From Variovorax sp. CF313 (GTDB lineage: Bacteria; Pseudomonadota; Gammaproteobacteria; Burkholderiales; Burkholderiaceae_C): a DNA stretch of 64,000 bases. Of the stretch, positions 1-9,266 are shown in pieces. The translations under genes were made by a program, and so were the position numbers. The notes below the pieces were generated by a model, which searched no databases, had not been told where the DNA came from, and worked only from the letters and a program-made list of their open reading frames with translations. Numbering within the stretch: position 1 is the stretch's first letter; each line of letters opens with the position of its first letter. The stretch is from assembly GCF_000282635.1 (NCBI RefSeq), contig NZ_AKIW01000053.1:62001-126000 (forward strand), written 5' to 3'.

Positions 1-2
1 TG

Positions 3-137
3 GGTTGCGAATCGGCGATCGCCAAGGCGCTGCGCGCGCACCTCGTGGGCGAGCGAGGCGCGAACCCGAAATGGACACGGGCCTCGGGCTACTGGCGCCG
101 CGGCGCGATCGCCACGCACGACACGCACGACGAGTAA
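3..137 (+). CDS. siderophore-interacting protein, C-terminal fragment
   Basis: The window opens inside this gene; only the last 44 codons are present, ending at TAA 135-137. The tail contains ALRAHLVGERG followed by ASGYWRRG, which matches the C-terminal end of the SIP family (NADPH/FAD-dependent ferric-siderophore reductases, ViuB/YqjH type), where the SGYWRRG signature closes the NAD-binding domain. Family members release iron from ferric siderophores in the cytoplasm. The assignment rests only on this tail; the FAD-binding domain lies outside the window. It is convergent with corA. Confidence 0.7.
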   Translation, partial: GCESAIAKALRAHLVGERGANPKWTRASGYWRRGAIATHDTHDE

Positions 138-191
138 GGTCTTGCTCCTTCCCCTCCCCGGGGAAGGAAAAAAACCGGGGCAGCCCCGCCC

Positions 192-1169
192 TCACAGCCA
201 GCCGGCGCGCTTGAACCGGTAGTAGAGATAGCCGCAGGTGCCGGCGATCAGCCCCAGCGCCACCGCATAGCCGTAGCGGAATTTCAGCTCCGGCATGTTC
301 TCGAAGTTCATGCCCCAGATGCCGGCGTAGGCGGTGCACACCGCGAAGATGCTGGCCCAGGATGCAAGGCGCTTGGTGACTTCGCTCTCCTCGATGGTGA
401 CCATCGACAGGTTCACCTGGACCGCCGTGCCGATGGTGTCGCGCATGGCGTCGATCGAGCCGTTGATGCGCCCCAGGTGGTCGCCCACGTCGCGGAAGTA
501 CTCCTGGGAACTCATGCAGATCTGGGGCACCCGCCCGCCGTGCAGCTTGCTGGCCGCCTCCAGCAGCGGCGCCACCGCGCGCTTCAGGATCATGCTGCGC
601 CGCTTCAGGTCGTACAGCTGCTTGATCTTGTCGCGCGCCACGCCGCCCTGACCGAAGATCTGCTGCTCGATGGCCTCGAGCTCCACCTCCAGCGCGTCGA
701 TCACCGGGAAGTAGCGGTCGACCACCGCGTCCATCAGCGCATACAGCACGAAGCCCGCGCCGTTGCACAGCAGCTCGGGCTCGCGTTCGCAGCGCTCGCG
801 CACGCCCAGAAAGCCCTGCTTGCTGCGGTTGCGCACCGACAGCACGTAGTTGGTGCCGACGAACACGTCGACCTCGCCCACGTTCGTGCAGTGCTCGCCC
901 TCGGGCGAAGGCTCCACGAGGTGCATGACGACGAAGAGCGAATCGCCGTACTCCTCCACCTTGGGGCGCTGGTGGCCATGCTGCGCGTCTTCCACCGCGA
1001 GCGGATGCAGGCCGAATTCCTGCTGCATCTCGGCCAGCTCCCCTGGCGTGGCGTCGCTCAGTGCCACCCAGACAAAGCACCCCGGCCGGCTGATGTATTC
1101 GCTGATGTCCTCGACCGGAATGTCGGCGAGCTTGGCACCGTTTTCATAGGCCACGCAGTTGATCAGCAT
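192..1169 (-). CDS. corA: CorA-type magnesium/cobalt transporter
   Basis: Inner-membrane divalent cation channel (Mg2+, Co2+, Ni2+) of 325 residues. The long acidic cytoplasmic part is followed by two C-terminal transmembrane helices, and the diagnostic GMN motif sits at about 286-288 (GIWGMNFENMPEL) just after the first helix. A longer frame runs 45 bases upstream, but the start at 1169 gives MLINCVAYENG, the usual opening of beta-proteobacterial CorA. The family is pentameric, and the length is normal. It is divergent from mutS across a long spacer and convergent with the siderophore-interacting protein; no operon partner is seen. Confidence 0.93.
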   Translation of the reverse strand: MLINCVAYENGAKLADIPVEDISEYISRPGCFVWVALSDATPGELAEMQQEFGLHPLAVEDAQHGHQRPKVEEYGDSLFVVMHLVEPSPEGEHCTNVGEVDVFVGTNYVLSVRNRSKQGFLGVRERCEREPELLCNGAGFVLYALMDAVVDRYFPVIDALEVELEAIEQQIFGQGGVARDKIKQLYDLKRRSMILKRAVAPLLEAASKLHGGRVPQICMSSQEYFRDVGDHLGRINGSIDAMRDTIGTAVQVNLSMVTIEESEVTKRLASWASIFAVCTAYAGIWGMNFENMPELKFRYGYAVALGLIAGTCGYLYYRFKRAGWL

Positions 1170-1542
1170 CGGTACCCCACAAAGTTCGCAGTCATAAGCT
1201 GCCAATGGTGCCATGCGGGCGAAGGAGTACGCATTCGGGGAAGCGATCCACGGCAGCTTCAGAGAAGACGCCGAGACCCGAGAAAAGCAGGCTCATACGG
1301 CGGACCGGCATGTCGTCGAACTCGGGCAACCGGCTCGAGGCGGTCTGGACGCTGGAAATCGAGATCGCCCCCCCGGGAATCGCTCTGACGCGCGAGCAGA
1401 CAATCCGGGTGTCCTGATGGCCCTGCGAAAGGGTGGCGCCGGGCAGGCCACAATAATGGGTTGATCTTTCGCCGCGTTGCCCCCAGGGCAACGCCGGACA
1501 GCCTCTTTTCTCCATGTCATCCATGGCTTATGCAGACAACCA
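1170..1542. other. corA-mutS intergenic region (373 bp)
   Basis: This divergent spacer holds the promoters and leaders of corA (leftward) and mutS (rightward). The open frames in it are short and show no family resemblance. The only clear structure is a perfect 9-bp inverted repeat at 1474-1494, listed separately. I could not pick a convincing -35/-10 pair. Confidence 0.5.
1474..1494 (+). other. perfect 9-bp hairpin in the mutS leader
   Basis: GCGTTGCCC at 1474-1482 pairs exactly with GGGCAACGC at 1486-1494 around a CCA loop. It ends 48 bases before the mutS start. A T-rich stretch (CTCTTTTC) follows about 7 bases later, so it could be an attenuator-like hairpin, an mRNA-stabilising leader or a protein-binding palindrome. 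The pairing is visible; the role is inference. Confidence 0.5.
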
Positions 1543-4191
1543 ATGACGGACAAAACACAGTTGGCGGCAACTGATCTTTCGGGCCACACGCCGATGATGG
1601 CGCAGTACCTCGGCCTCAAGGCCAACCATCCGGACACCCTGCTGTTCTACCGGATGGGCGATTTTTACGAACTCTTCTGGGCCGACGCCGAGAAGGCCGC
1701 GCGCCTGCTCGACATCACGCTCACCCAGCGCGGCCAGTCGGCCGGCCAGCCGGTGGTGATGTGCGGCGTGCCCTTCCATGCGGTCGACACCTACCTCGCG
1801 CGGCTCATCAAGCTGGGCGAATCGGTGGCCATCTGCGAGCAGGTGGGCGAGGTCGGCGCCAGCAAGGGGCCGGTGGAGCGCAAGGTGGTGCGGGTGGTCA
1901 CGCCCGGCACGCTGACCGACTCCGAACTGCTCAACGACAAGAGCGAATCGCTGCTGCTCGCGGTGCATGCTGGCTCGCGCAATTTCTGCGGACTGGCCTG
2001 GCTCAGCGTGACAGGTGCCGAACTGCGGCTGGCCGAATGCCCGGCCGACGCGCTCGAAGCCTGGATCGCGCGCATCGCGCCGAGCGAGCTGCTCTACAGC
2101 GCCGAAGTGACGCCCGCCTTCGAGCAACGCCTGAAGGCCGCGCGCGCCACCACGCCGTTCACGCTGTCGCTGCGACCGGCGTGGCAGTTCGACGGTGGCC
2201 TGGGCGAACGCAAGCTCAGCGAGCAAATGGGCAGCAACAGCCTCGCCGCCTGGAACGCGGAGTCGCTCACCAACGCGCACGCCGCGGCCGCCGCGCTGCT
2301 GGGCTATGCGGAGCACACGCAGGGCCGCGCGCTCTCGCACGTGCAACGCCTCTCGGTCGAGCGCGACGGCGACCTGATCGAGCTGCCGCCCACCACGCGG
2401 CGCAACCTCGAACTGGTGCAGACGCTGCGCGGCGAAGACTCGCCCACCATGTTCTCGCTGCTCGACACCTGCATGACGGGCATGGGCAGCCGGCTCCTGA
2501 AGCGCTGGCTGCTTTCGCCGCGGCGCGACCGCTCCGAGGCGCAGGCCCGGCTCGAAGCCATTGGCGCACTGCAGGCCACGGTGCTGGGAGGCACGGCTGC
2601 ACCCTGGCGCACGCTGCGCGAGCAGCTCAAGAACACGAGCGACGTGGAACGCATCGCCGCGCGCATCGCGCTGCGCCAGGTGCGACCGCGCGAACTGCTG
2701 GCGCTGCGCCTGGCGCTGTCGAAGGCAGAACAGCTCGCGCCGCTGCTGCCCGGCGCCGCCGCACTGCTGGCCCGGATCGCCGAACGCCTCGCCCCGCCAC
2801 CGGGCTGCGCCGACCTGCTGGCCAGCGCCATCAAGCCCGACCCATCCGCGCTGGTGCGAGACGGCGGCGTGATCGCCACCGGCCACGACGCCGAGCTCGA
2901 CGAGCTGCGCGCCATCAGCGAGAACTGCGACGACTTCCTGCTGAAACTCGAGATCAGCGAGCGCGAGCGCACCGGCATCAGCAACCTGCGGGTGCAGTTC
3001 AACCGCGTACACGGCTTCTACATCGAGGTGACGCAAAGCGCGCTCTCCAAGGTGCCCGACAACTACCGCCGCCGCCAGACGCTGAAAAATGCCGAGCGCT
3101 TCGTCACGCCCGAGCTGAAGGCCTTCGAGGACAAGGCCCTGAGCGCGCAAGACCGCGCGCTGGCCCGCGAGAAATGGCTGTACGAGCAGCTGCTCGACGC
3201 GCTGCAGCCCTCGGTGCCCGCGCTCACGCAGCTGGCCGGCGGCATCGCCACGCTCGACGCGCTGTGCGCACTGGCCGAGCGCTCGCACACGCTGCACTGG
3301 CGCGCGCCCAGCTTCGTGGCGCACCCGTGCATCGAGATCCAGCAGGGCCGCCACCCGGTGGTGGAGGCGCGGCTGGCAGAGAAGTCGTCGGGCGGCTTCA
3401 TCGCCAACGACACGCAGCTTGGGCCGCAGCAGCGCATGCAGGTCATTACCGGTCCCAACATGGGCGGTAAGTCGACGTACATGCGGCAGGTGGCCATCAT
3501 CGTGCTGCTGGCCTCCATCGGCTCGCACGTGCCGGCGGCCGCCTGCCGGCTCGGGCCGATCGACGCGATCCACACCCGCATCGGCGCGGCCGACGACCTT
3601 GCCAACGCGCAGTCGACCTTCATGCTCGAGATGACCGAAGCCGCGCAGATCCTGCACAGCGCCACGGCCCAGTCGCTGGTGTTGATGGACGAGATCGGCC
3701 GCGGCACCAGCACCTTCGACGGGCTGGCGCTGGCCGCGGGCATTGCGGCCCAGCTGCACGACCGCAGCAAGGCCTTCACGCTGTTCGCCACGCACTATTT
3801 CGAGCTGACCGAGTTTCCGGCCACGCACCATGGTGCGGTGAACATGCACGTGAGCGCCACCGAGGCGGGCCGCGACATCGTGTTCCTGCATGAAATGCAG
3901 CCCGGCCCGGCCAGCAAGAGCTACGGCATCCAGGTGGCGCGGCTCGCGGGCATGCCCGCGGCGGTGGTCAACCATGCGCGGCAAGCGCTGGAAGCACTCG
4001 AATCGCAGCATGCGCAAACTCGTGCACAGGTCGACCTGTTCGCTCCGCCCCCGGTAGCCGAAACGCCGCTGGCCAGCGCCGTAGAATCCGCGCTGGCTGC
4101 GCTCGACCCCGACACCATGAGCCCGCGCGAGGCGCTCGACGCCTTGTATGCCCTTCAAAAACTGAATAAACGTGAACTCGGCGCCGCATGA
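1543..4191 (+). CDS. mutS: DNA mismatch repair protein MutS
   Basis: Mismatch-recognition ATPase of 882 residues, which is normal for MutS1. The N-terminal mismatch-reading motif is intact (GDFYE, with Phe41 and Glu43). The connector, lever and clamp region follows, then the ATPase with Walker [10 protein letters not shown] at about 637-645, Walker [11 protein letters not shown] (Asp716, Glu717) and the signature region STFMLEMTE. The C-terminus carries the helical dimerisation tail. The start at 1543 (MTDKTQ) fits family N-termini; a longer in-frame ATG at 1477 falls inside a leader hairpin and is unlikely. The downstream Anbu gene begins only 28 bases after the stop, so they may be cotranscribed. 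Confidence 0.97.
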   Translation: MTDKTQLAATDLSGHTPMMAQYLGLKANHPDTLLFYRMGDFYELFWADAEKAARLLDITLTQRGQSAGQPVVMCGVPFHAVDTYLARLIKLGESVAICEQVGEVGASKGPVERKVVRVVTPGTLTDSELLNDKSESLLLAVHAGSRNFCGLAWLSVTGAELRLAECPADALEAWIARIAPSELLYSAEVTPAFEQRLKAARATTPFTLSLRPAWQFDGGLGERKLSEQMGSNSLAAWNAESLTNAHAAAAALLGYAEHTQGRALSHVQRLSVERDGDLIELPPTTRRNLELVQTLRGEDSPTMFSLLDTCMTGMGSRLLKRWLLSPRRDRSEAQARLEAIGALQATVLGGTAAPWRTLREQLKNTSDVERIAARIALRQVRPRELLALRLALSKAEQLAPLLPGAAALLARIAERLAPPPGCADLLASAIKPDPSALVRDGGVIATGHDAELDELRAISENCDDFLLKLEISERERTGISNLRVQFNRVHGFYIEVTQSALSKVPDNYRRRQTLKNAERFVTPELKAFEDKALSAQDRALAREKWLYEQLLDALQPSVPALTQLAGGIATLDALCALAERSHTLHWRAPSFVAHPCIEIQQGRHPVVEARLAEKSSGGFIANDTQLGPQQRMQVITGPNMGGKSTYMRQVAIIVLLASIGSHVPAAACRLGPIDAIHTRIGAADDLANAQSTFMLEMTEAAQILHSATAQSLVLMDEIGRGTSTFDGLALAAGIAAQLHDRSKAFTLFATHYFELTEFPATHHGAVNMHVSATEAGRDIVFLHEMQPGPASKSYGIQVARLAGMPAAVVNHARQALEALESQHAQTRAQVDLFAPPPVAETPLASAVESALAALDPDTMSPREALDALYALQKLNKRELGAA

Positions 4192-4219
4192 CCGGGCACC
4201 GTTCATGCAAGATGAACTC

Positions 4220-5059
4220 ATGACTTACTGCGTAGGCATCAAACTCAACGCCGGCCTGGTGTTTCTCTCCGACTCGCGCACCAACGCGGGCGTGGACCAC
4301 ATCAGCACCTTCCGCAAGATGATCGTCTACGAGCAGCCGGGCGACCGCGTCATGGTGCTGCTGTCGGCGGGCAACCTGAGCATCTCGCAGTCGGTGCGCG
4401 AAATCCTCCAGATCGAGGAACTGCGCGAAACCCGCGAGGACGGCACGCAGGGCGACCCGATCACCATCTGGAACGCCAAGAGCATGTTCGATGCCGCGCG
4501 CGTGCTGGGCTCGGCGGTGCGCCACGTGTACGACCGCGACGCCGAAGCGCTCAAGCATGCGGGGCTGGACTTCAACGTGTCCTTCATCTTCGGCGGGCAG
4601 GTCAAGGGCGAGGGCATGCGCCTGTTCCTGGTCTACGCGGCGGGCAACTTCATCGAAGCGACCACCGAGACGCCCTACTTCCAGGTCGGCGAATCGAAAT
4701 ACGGCAAGCCCGTGCTCGACCGCGTGCTCACGCCAGAGACCCCACTCGACGAGGCCGCCAAGTGCGCGCTGGTGTCGATGGACTCGACCATGAAGTCGAA
4801 CCTGTCGGTCGGCCTGCCGCTCGACCTCGTGGTGTACGAGGCCAACAAGCTCGAGACCGACCGCGTGATCTGCATCGACGCCGACAACCCCTACTACCGC
4901 ATGATGCACAACAGCTGGGGCCAGAAGCTGCGCGAGGTGTTCGACAGCATCGAAGATCCGGTGTGGGACGACAGCCATACCGAGCATCCTCTGAAGATGC
5001 CCGCCACGCGGCACAGCGCGCTGCGCAAGATCTCCACGCCCGACGAAAAACTCATCTGA
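4220..5059 (+). CDS. Anbu-type proteasome homologue (family T1 peptidase-like)
   Basis: A 279-residue protein of the Anbu (ancestral beta subunit) branch of the proteasome/HslV superfamily. The start at 4220 gives MTYCVGIKL, so removal of Met would expose Thr as the Ntn nucleophile. The block SDSRTNAGVDHISTFRKM and the later VMVLLSAGNL are family hallmarks. Known Anbu proteins form open-ring or lock-washer assemblies, with peptidase activity weak or absent in vitro. Anbu genes usually sit with a circularly permuted ATP-grasp, an alpha-E protein and a transglutaminase-like protein; none is here. The neighbours are mutS upstream and an alpha/beta hydrolase 20 bases downstream. The C-terminus ends in a charged tail of about 40 residues. 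Confidence 0.9.
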   Translation: MTYCVGIKLNAGLVFLSDSRTNAGVDHISTFRKMIVYEQPGDRVMVLLSAGNLSISQSVREILQIEELRETREDGTQGDPITIWNAKSMFDAARVLGSAVRHVYDRDAEALKHAGLDFNVSFIFGGQVKGEGMRLFLVYAAGNFIEATTETPYFQVGESKYGKPVLDRVLTPETPLDEAAKCALVSMDSTMKSNLSVGLPLDLVVYEANKLETDRVICIDADNPYYRMMHNSWGQKLREVFDSIEDPVWDDSHTEHPLKMPATRHSALRKISTPDEKLI

Positions 5060-5079
5060 AGCCCGGTGCGGCTGTGGTG

Positions 5080-5880
5080 ATGCCTCCCGTCGTCTTCTCG
5101 CACGGCAACAGTTTTCCCGCGAGCACCTACCGCGTCGTTCTCGACAGCCTGCGCGACCGCGGCTTCGAGGTCGACGCCATCGAGAAGTTCGGGCACGACC
5201 CGAAGTATCCCGTCACCGACAACTGGCCGCACCTCGTGCAGCAGCTGGCCGACTTCGCGCAGCAGCACGCCGGCCGCGCCGGCAGACCGGTGTTCCTGGT
5301 CGGCCATTCGCTTGGCGGAATCCTGAGCCTGATGTGCGCGGCGCTGCACCCGCAGCTCGCTTGCGGCGTGGTGCTGCTCGATTCGCCGATCCTCAGCGGC
5401 TGGCGCGCGAACACGCTCAATGTGGTCAAGCGCACGCCCCTCATGAAGAGCGTGTCGCCCGGCGCCATCAGCCACCGGCGCAGGAACAGCTGGGCACACC
5501 GGGAGGCGGTGTTCGAGCACTTCCGCAGCAAGAAGGCTTTTGCCAAGTGGGACGAGCAGGTGCTGCACGACTACATCGACCACGGCACCTTCGAGGGGGA
5601 AAACACGCGCGAGCTGAGTTTCGACCGCAACGTGGAAACGGCCATCTACAACACCTTGCCCCATAACCTCGGTGCCCTGCTGCGCCGCCACCCGCCCAAG
5701 TGCAAGGTGGCCTTCATCGGCGGGCGCCAGTCGGTGGAGATGAGGCAGGTAGGCATGGCGATGACCGAGCAAGTCACCAAGGGACGCATCGCGATGCTCG
5801 ACGGCGGCCATCTGTTTCCCATGGAAAAGCCGCTGGCCACCGCCGCTGCCATCGAGGCGGCGCTGCGCAACCTGCTCTGA
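5080..5880 (+). CDS. alpha/beta hydrolase
   Basis: A 266-residue alpha/beta-hydrolase-fold enzyme with no signal peptide. The N-terminus PVVFSHGNSFPAST supplies the oxyanion HGN motif. The nucleophile elbow is GHSLGG with Ser77, and the likely catalytic His lies in DGGHLFPMEKP near the C-terminus. It begins 20 bases after the Anbu stop, with a GTG just before the chosen ATG, so it is probably the last gene of the mutS-Anbu run. The substrate cannot be told; esterase or lipase-like activity is the family default. Confidence 0.85.
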   Translation: MPPVVFSHGNSFPASTYRVVLDSLRDRGFEVDAIEKFGHDPKYPVTDNWPHLVQQLADFAQQHAGRAGRPVFLVGHSLGGILSLMCAALHPQLACGVVLLDSPILSGWRANTLNVVKRTPLMKSVSPGAISHRRRNSWAHREAVFEHFRSKKAFAKWDEQVLHDYIDHGTFEGENTRELSFDRNVETAIYNTLPHNLGALLRRHPPKCKVAFIGGRQSVEMRQVGMAMTEQVTKGRIAMLDGGHLFPMEKPLATAAAIEAALRNLL

Positions 5881-5895
5881 GCGGCCGCCGCGCCG

Positions 5896-7368
5896 TCACT
5901 CTTCGGCAACGTGCGCCCCGGGCCGCCTGCCCGAATTCCATTGGCCCCCGAGCGCCCGCTCGACCTGCGCCGCCAGCTGCAGCAGCAGCCCGTCGTTCGC
6001 CTGGGCAGCCTGTGCCTGGATGCCCAGCGGCAGGCCGTTGTCTTGCGCGGCCATCGGCAGCGAGATGCCCGGCATGCCGCACAGATTGGCCAGCGGCGTG
6101 TAGGCGAAGTTCTGCCAGAGGTTGGCGAACCAGTCGTATACCGATGGGTTCGTGCTGGTCGTGAGGTACTCGCTGGTGCCCACCTTCGGCGTGGGCAGCG
6201 CGGTGATGGGCGTGAGGATGATGTCCCAACGCTGGAAGAAGTCGCCGAAGGCGCGCGAAGTGGTGTTGAACACCGCCTGCATCTTCGCTCGCTCGGTGTA
6301 CGAAGTGTGCAGCCCGGCTTCCCAGATCTTGATGTTGATCGGCTCCAGCAGCTCGGCCGGCGGGCGCTCCAGCCCCAGCCGGTGCAGGTGGCCGTCGATG
6401 ACCTGCGCGAAGTTGCTGATGTAGCAGGTGGTCTGGGCGTCGAAGGCGGCCTTGAAGTCGACCGCCGGCAGCACCCATTCCACGTGATGGCCCAGCCCCT
6501 CGAGGAACTTGCCGACACGCTCCAGCTCGGCCACGAAATGCGGCGTGGCGCGGAAGTCGCCCCACTCATGCGACAGCGCGATGCGCAGCCGGCCCGGGTC
6601 GCGCCGGATGAGCTCGCTGTACGGCTCGGCCGGCGACCAGAAGGGCATGAACTCGCCGGGCGCGCCGCCGCGGCAGTGGTCGACGAAGGCGGCCGTGTCG
6701 CGCACGGTGCGGCTGTGGCAGCCCTGGATCGACACCAGCCCCGAAAGATCGGACAGCCCCGGCGCCAGTGAGAACACGCCGCGCGACACCTTCAGCCCGA
6801 TGTTGCCGTTCACGCCCGCCGGAATGCGGATGGAGCCACCGCCGTCGGTGGCATGCGACAGCGGCAGCACGCCGGCGGCCACGATCGCCGCCGTGCCGGC
6901 CGACGAGCCGCAGGTGGTGTATTCGAGGTCCCAGGGGTTGCGCGTGACGTGGAAGGCGTTCTCCGCCGAACTGCACACGCCGAACTCCGGCGTGGTGCTG
7001 CGGCCCACGATGTTCAGCCCCGCCCTGCGCAGCTGCTGCGTGAGGAAGCTGTCGGCCGCCGGGCGATGGCCCTGCATCATCATCGAGCCGAACTCCTGCA
7101 GCCGGCCCTTCAGCGTGGGGCCCAGGTCCTTCATCAGGTAGGGCAGGCCCGCGAACACACCTTCGGGGTTCATGCCGTCCTTCAGCGGGTCGGCTACCAC
7201 GTCGTCGAAAACCTCGACGACTGCGTCCAGCTGCGGGTTGACCTTCGCGATGCCGGCTGCGGCCTGCGCGGCCAGTTCCGCCGCCGTCACGTCGCCCTTG
7301 CGCACGCGTTCGGCCAAACCGATTCCGTCGTGATCAGCCCATTCGCTCCAGCTCATTGCCAACGTCAT
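5896..7368 (-). CDS. amidase (amidase signature family)
   Basis: About 490 residues from the proposed start MTLAMSWSEW. The Ser-cisSer-Lys triad is visible: Lys80 in LPYLMKDLG, cis-Ser155 in TCGSSAGTA, and the nucleophile Ser179 in DGGGSIRIPAG, with the family spacing of 24 between the serines. Members hydrolyse carboxylic amides or act as GatA-like amidotransferases; the absence of gatB/gatC and the C-terminal sequence favour a stand-alone amidase, closest in feel to 6-aminohexanoate-cyclic-dimer hydrolase-type enzymes. An in-frame ATG at 7383 is an alternative start. It is divergent from the sigma factor gene with about 120 bases between. Confidence 0.88.
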   Translation of the reverse strand: MTLAMSWSEWADHDGIGLAERVRKGDVTAAELAAQAAAGIAKVNPQLDAVVEVFDDVVADPLKDGMNPEGVFAGLPYLMKDLGPTLKGRLQEFGSMMMQGHRPAADSFLTQQLRRAGLNIVGRSTTPEFGVCSSAENAFHVTRNPWDLEYTTCGSSAGTAAIVAAGVLPLSHATDGGGSIRIPAGVNGNIGLKVSRGVFSLAPGLSDLSGLVSIQGCHSRTVRDTAAFVDHCRGGAPGEFMPFWSPAEPYSELIRRDPGRLRIALSHEWGDFRATPHFVAELERVGKFLEGLGHHVEWVLPAVDFKAAFDAQTTCYISNFAQVIDGHLHRLGLERPPAELLEPINIKIWEAGLHTSYTERAKMQAVFNTTSRAFGDFFQRWDIILTPITALPTPKVGTSEYLTTSTNPSVYDWFANLWQNFAYTPLANLCGMPGISLPMAAQDNGLPLGIQAQAAQANDGLLLQLAAQVERALGGQWNSGRRPGAHVAEE

Positions 7369-7490
7369 TTCGCGGTGCTCCATTTCTTGTTCGTCGAGGA
7401 AAGTGCGTCCGATTTTGCCGAGCGTGTCGGCGCGACGCATACTCGTGCGTCCTTGGGTGAGCAGGAACGAAGGACAAGCAAGCGCGCCGC

Positions 7491-8744
7491 ATGACCGACG
7501 ACGACACCGCCTGGATCGCCACCACGTTGACCGCCTCGCGCCCGCGCGCGGTGGCCGCGCTGCTGCGCTACTTCCGCGAGCTCGACATGGCCGAGGAAGC
7601 TTTCCAGGAAGCCAGCCTGCGCGCCCTGCGGCACTGGCCCGCGAGCGGCCCGCCGCGCGATCCGCTGGCCTGGCTGATCTTCGTCGGGCGCAACGCGGCG
7701 CTCGACGAGGTGCGCCGGCGCGGCCAGCACGAGCCGCTCCCCGAGGACGACGCGCTCGTTTCCGACCTCGACGACACCGAGGCCGCCCTGGTCGAGCGGC
7801 TCGACCAGGCGCACTACCGCGACGACGTGCTGCGCCTGCTCTTCGTCTGCTGCCACCCCGAGCTGCCGCTGACGCAGCAGATCGCGCTGGCATTGCGCAT
7901 CGTCTCGGGCCTGTCGGTGCGGGAGATCGCGCGCGCCTTCCTGGTCGGCGAAAGCGCGATGGAGCAGCGCATCACCCGCGCCAAGAAGCGCGTGGCCTCG
8001 GCCGGCATTCCCTTCGACACGCCGGGCCGGCGCGAACGCGACGAGCGGCTGGCGGCCGTGTGCACCACCGTCTACCTGCTCTTCAACGAAGGCTATTCGG
8101 CCAGCGGCGGCGAGGAGCACGTGCGCACCGCGCTCTGCGAGGAGGCGATACGCCTTGCGCGGCTGCTGCTCGAACTGTTCCCCGGCGAGCCCGAGCTGAT
8201 GGGCCTGGCCGCCCTGCTCCTGCTGCAGCATGCGCGCGCCGATGCGCGGCTGGATGCCGGCGGTATGGTCGTGCTGCTCGAAGATCAGGACCGCGCACGC
8301 TGGAACCGTGCGCTCATCGCCGAGGGGCTGGCACTGGTCGAAGGCGCGCTGCGGCAGCGCAGGCCCGGCCCCTACCAGCTGCAGGCCGCCATCGCCGCCA
8401 CCCACGCGCAGGCCGCGCACGCCGGGGACACGGACTGGGCCGAGATCGACCGCCTCTACGCCGCGCTCGAAACCCTGCAGCCATCGCCCGTCGTCACGCT
8501 GAACCGCGCGGTGGCGGTGCACAAGCTGCACGGGCCGCAGACCGCGCTGGCGCTGACCGAACCGCTGGCCGGCGCGCTCGACGGCTACTTCCACTTCCAC
8601 GGCCTGCACGGCGCGCTGCTGATGCAGCTGGAGCGCGCCGACGAAGCCCGCGCCGCCTTCGCACGCGCCCTCGGCATGGCCCGCACGGCAGCGGAGGCCG
8701 CGCACATCCGCACGATGCTCGACCGCCTGGGCTCGCCCGGCTGA
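7491..8744 (+). CDS. ECF42-type RNA polymerase sigma factor
   Basis: A 417-residue extracytoplasmic-function sigma factor with a long C-terminal extension. Region 2 lies at about 15-85 (MAEEAFQEASLRALRHW, then WLIFVGRNAALDEVRR). Region 4 is at about 125-170 (GLSVREIARAFLVGESAMEQ, the DNA-binding helix-turn-helix). The remaining 230 or so residues are a helical TPR-like domain (DUF6596). This architecture followed by a DGPF protein defines group ECF42, which lacks a classical anti-sigma factor; the C-terminal domain is thought to control activity. The DGPF gene starts 47 bases after the stop. Confidence 0.93.
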   Translation: MTDDDTAWIATTLTASRPRAVAALLRYFRELDMAEEAFQEASLRALRHWPASGPPRDPLAWLIFVGRNAALDEVRRRGQHEPLPEDDALVSDLDDTEAALVERLDQAHYRDDVLRLLFVCCHPELPLTQQIALALRIVSGLSVREIARAFLVGESAMEQRITRAKKRVASAGIPFDTPGRRERDERLAAVCTTVYLLFNEGYSASGGEEHVRTALCEEAIRLARLLLELFPGEPELMGLAALLLLQHARADARLDAGGMVVLLEDQDRARWNRALIAEGLALVEGALRQRRPGPYQLQAAIAATHAQAAHAGDTDWAEIDRLYAALETLQPSPVVTLNRAVAVHKLHGPQTALALTEPLAGALDGYFHFHGLHGALLMQLERADEARAAFARALGMARTAAEAAHIRTMLDRLGSPG

Positions 8745-8791
8745 CTCCATCCATCCCACCCGCCACGAACCACGGAAAGAAAAGGAAGACC

Positions 8792-9172
8792 ATGCTCTAT
8801 TCCATCCTCATCTACGGCTCCGAATCCGCGGTGGCCGCCTGGGAGCCCGGCGTCGAAGAGGAAATGCTCGAACGCCACACCGACCTGCGCGAAGACCTGC
8901 ACTCGCAGGGCCGGCTCGGCACCGTGCTGCGGCTGATGCCGAACGTGGCGACCACCGTGCGCCAGGCAGGCGACATGCACCCGCTGGTCACCGACGGGCC
9001 CTTCGCCGAGACGAAGGAACAGCTCATGGGCATCTACATCGTGGAGTGCGAGTCGGTCGAGGAAGCGACCCACGCCGCGCACCGGCTGGCCTTCGAGGGC
9101 GGGGTGTTCGAGATCAGGCCGGTCACCTGGTACGACCCGGGGGTGATCGCGGCGCGCATTCCGCAGGTCTGA
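8792..9172 (+). CDS. YCII/DGPF-domain protein, ECF42 partner
   Basis: A 126-residue soluble protein of the YCII-related superfamily with a ferredoxin-like dimeric alpha-beta-barrel fold. The DGPF signature is at 68-71 in VTDGPFAETKEQLMG. A purine-rich ribosome site (GGAAAGAAAAGGAAG) precedes the start at 8792. In other bacteria DGPF genes are the conserved targets of the adjacent ECF42 sigma factor, and their biochemical role is not settled. Here it follows the sigma gene on the same strand and is the most likely regulon member in view. Confidence 0.9.
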   Translation: MLYSILIYGSESAVAAWEPGVEEEMLERHTDLREDLHSQGRLGTVLRLMPNVATTVRQAGDMHPLVTDGPFAETKEQLMGIYIVECESVEEATHAAHRLAFEGGVFEIRPVTWYDPGVIAARIPQV

Positions 9173-9266
9173 GAAAAAAACTGATCGGCGATGTCGGATC
9201 GGGCCGCCGGTCCGCGTCCTTGGTTGGAACGCCCGCATGTCGCGGGCGGCAATCCGAGGAGAAGCG

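Noticed and set aside
147..167. Hairpin CCTTCCCC / GGGGAAGG between the siderophore-interacting protein and corA, with an A run
   Set aside because: The A run follows the stem on the plus strand, so there is no U-tract after the stem in either direction. It is not a convincing intrinsic terminator.
1205..1417. Small open frame in the corA-mutS spacer
   Set aside because: No ribosome site, no family resemblance, and several overlapping frames of equal quality. It could not be supported as a gene.
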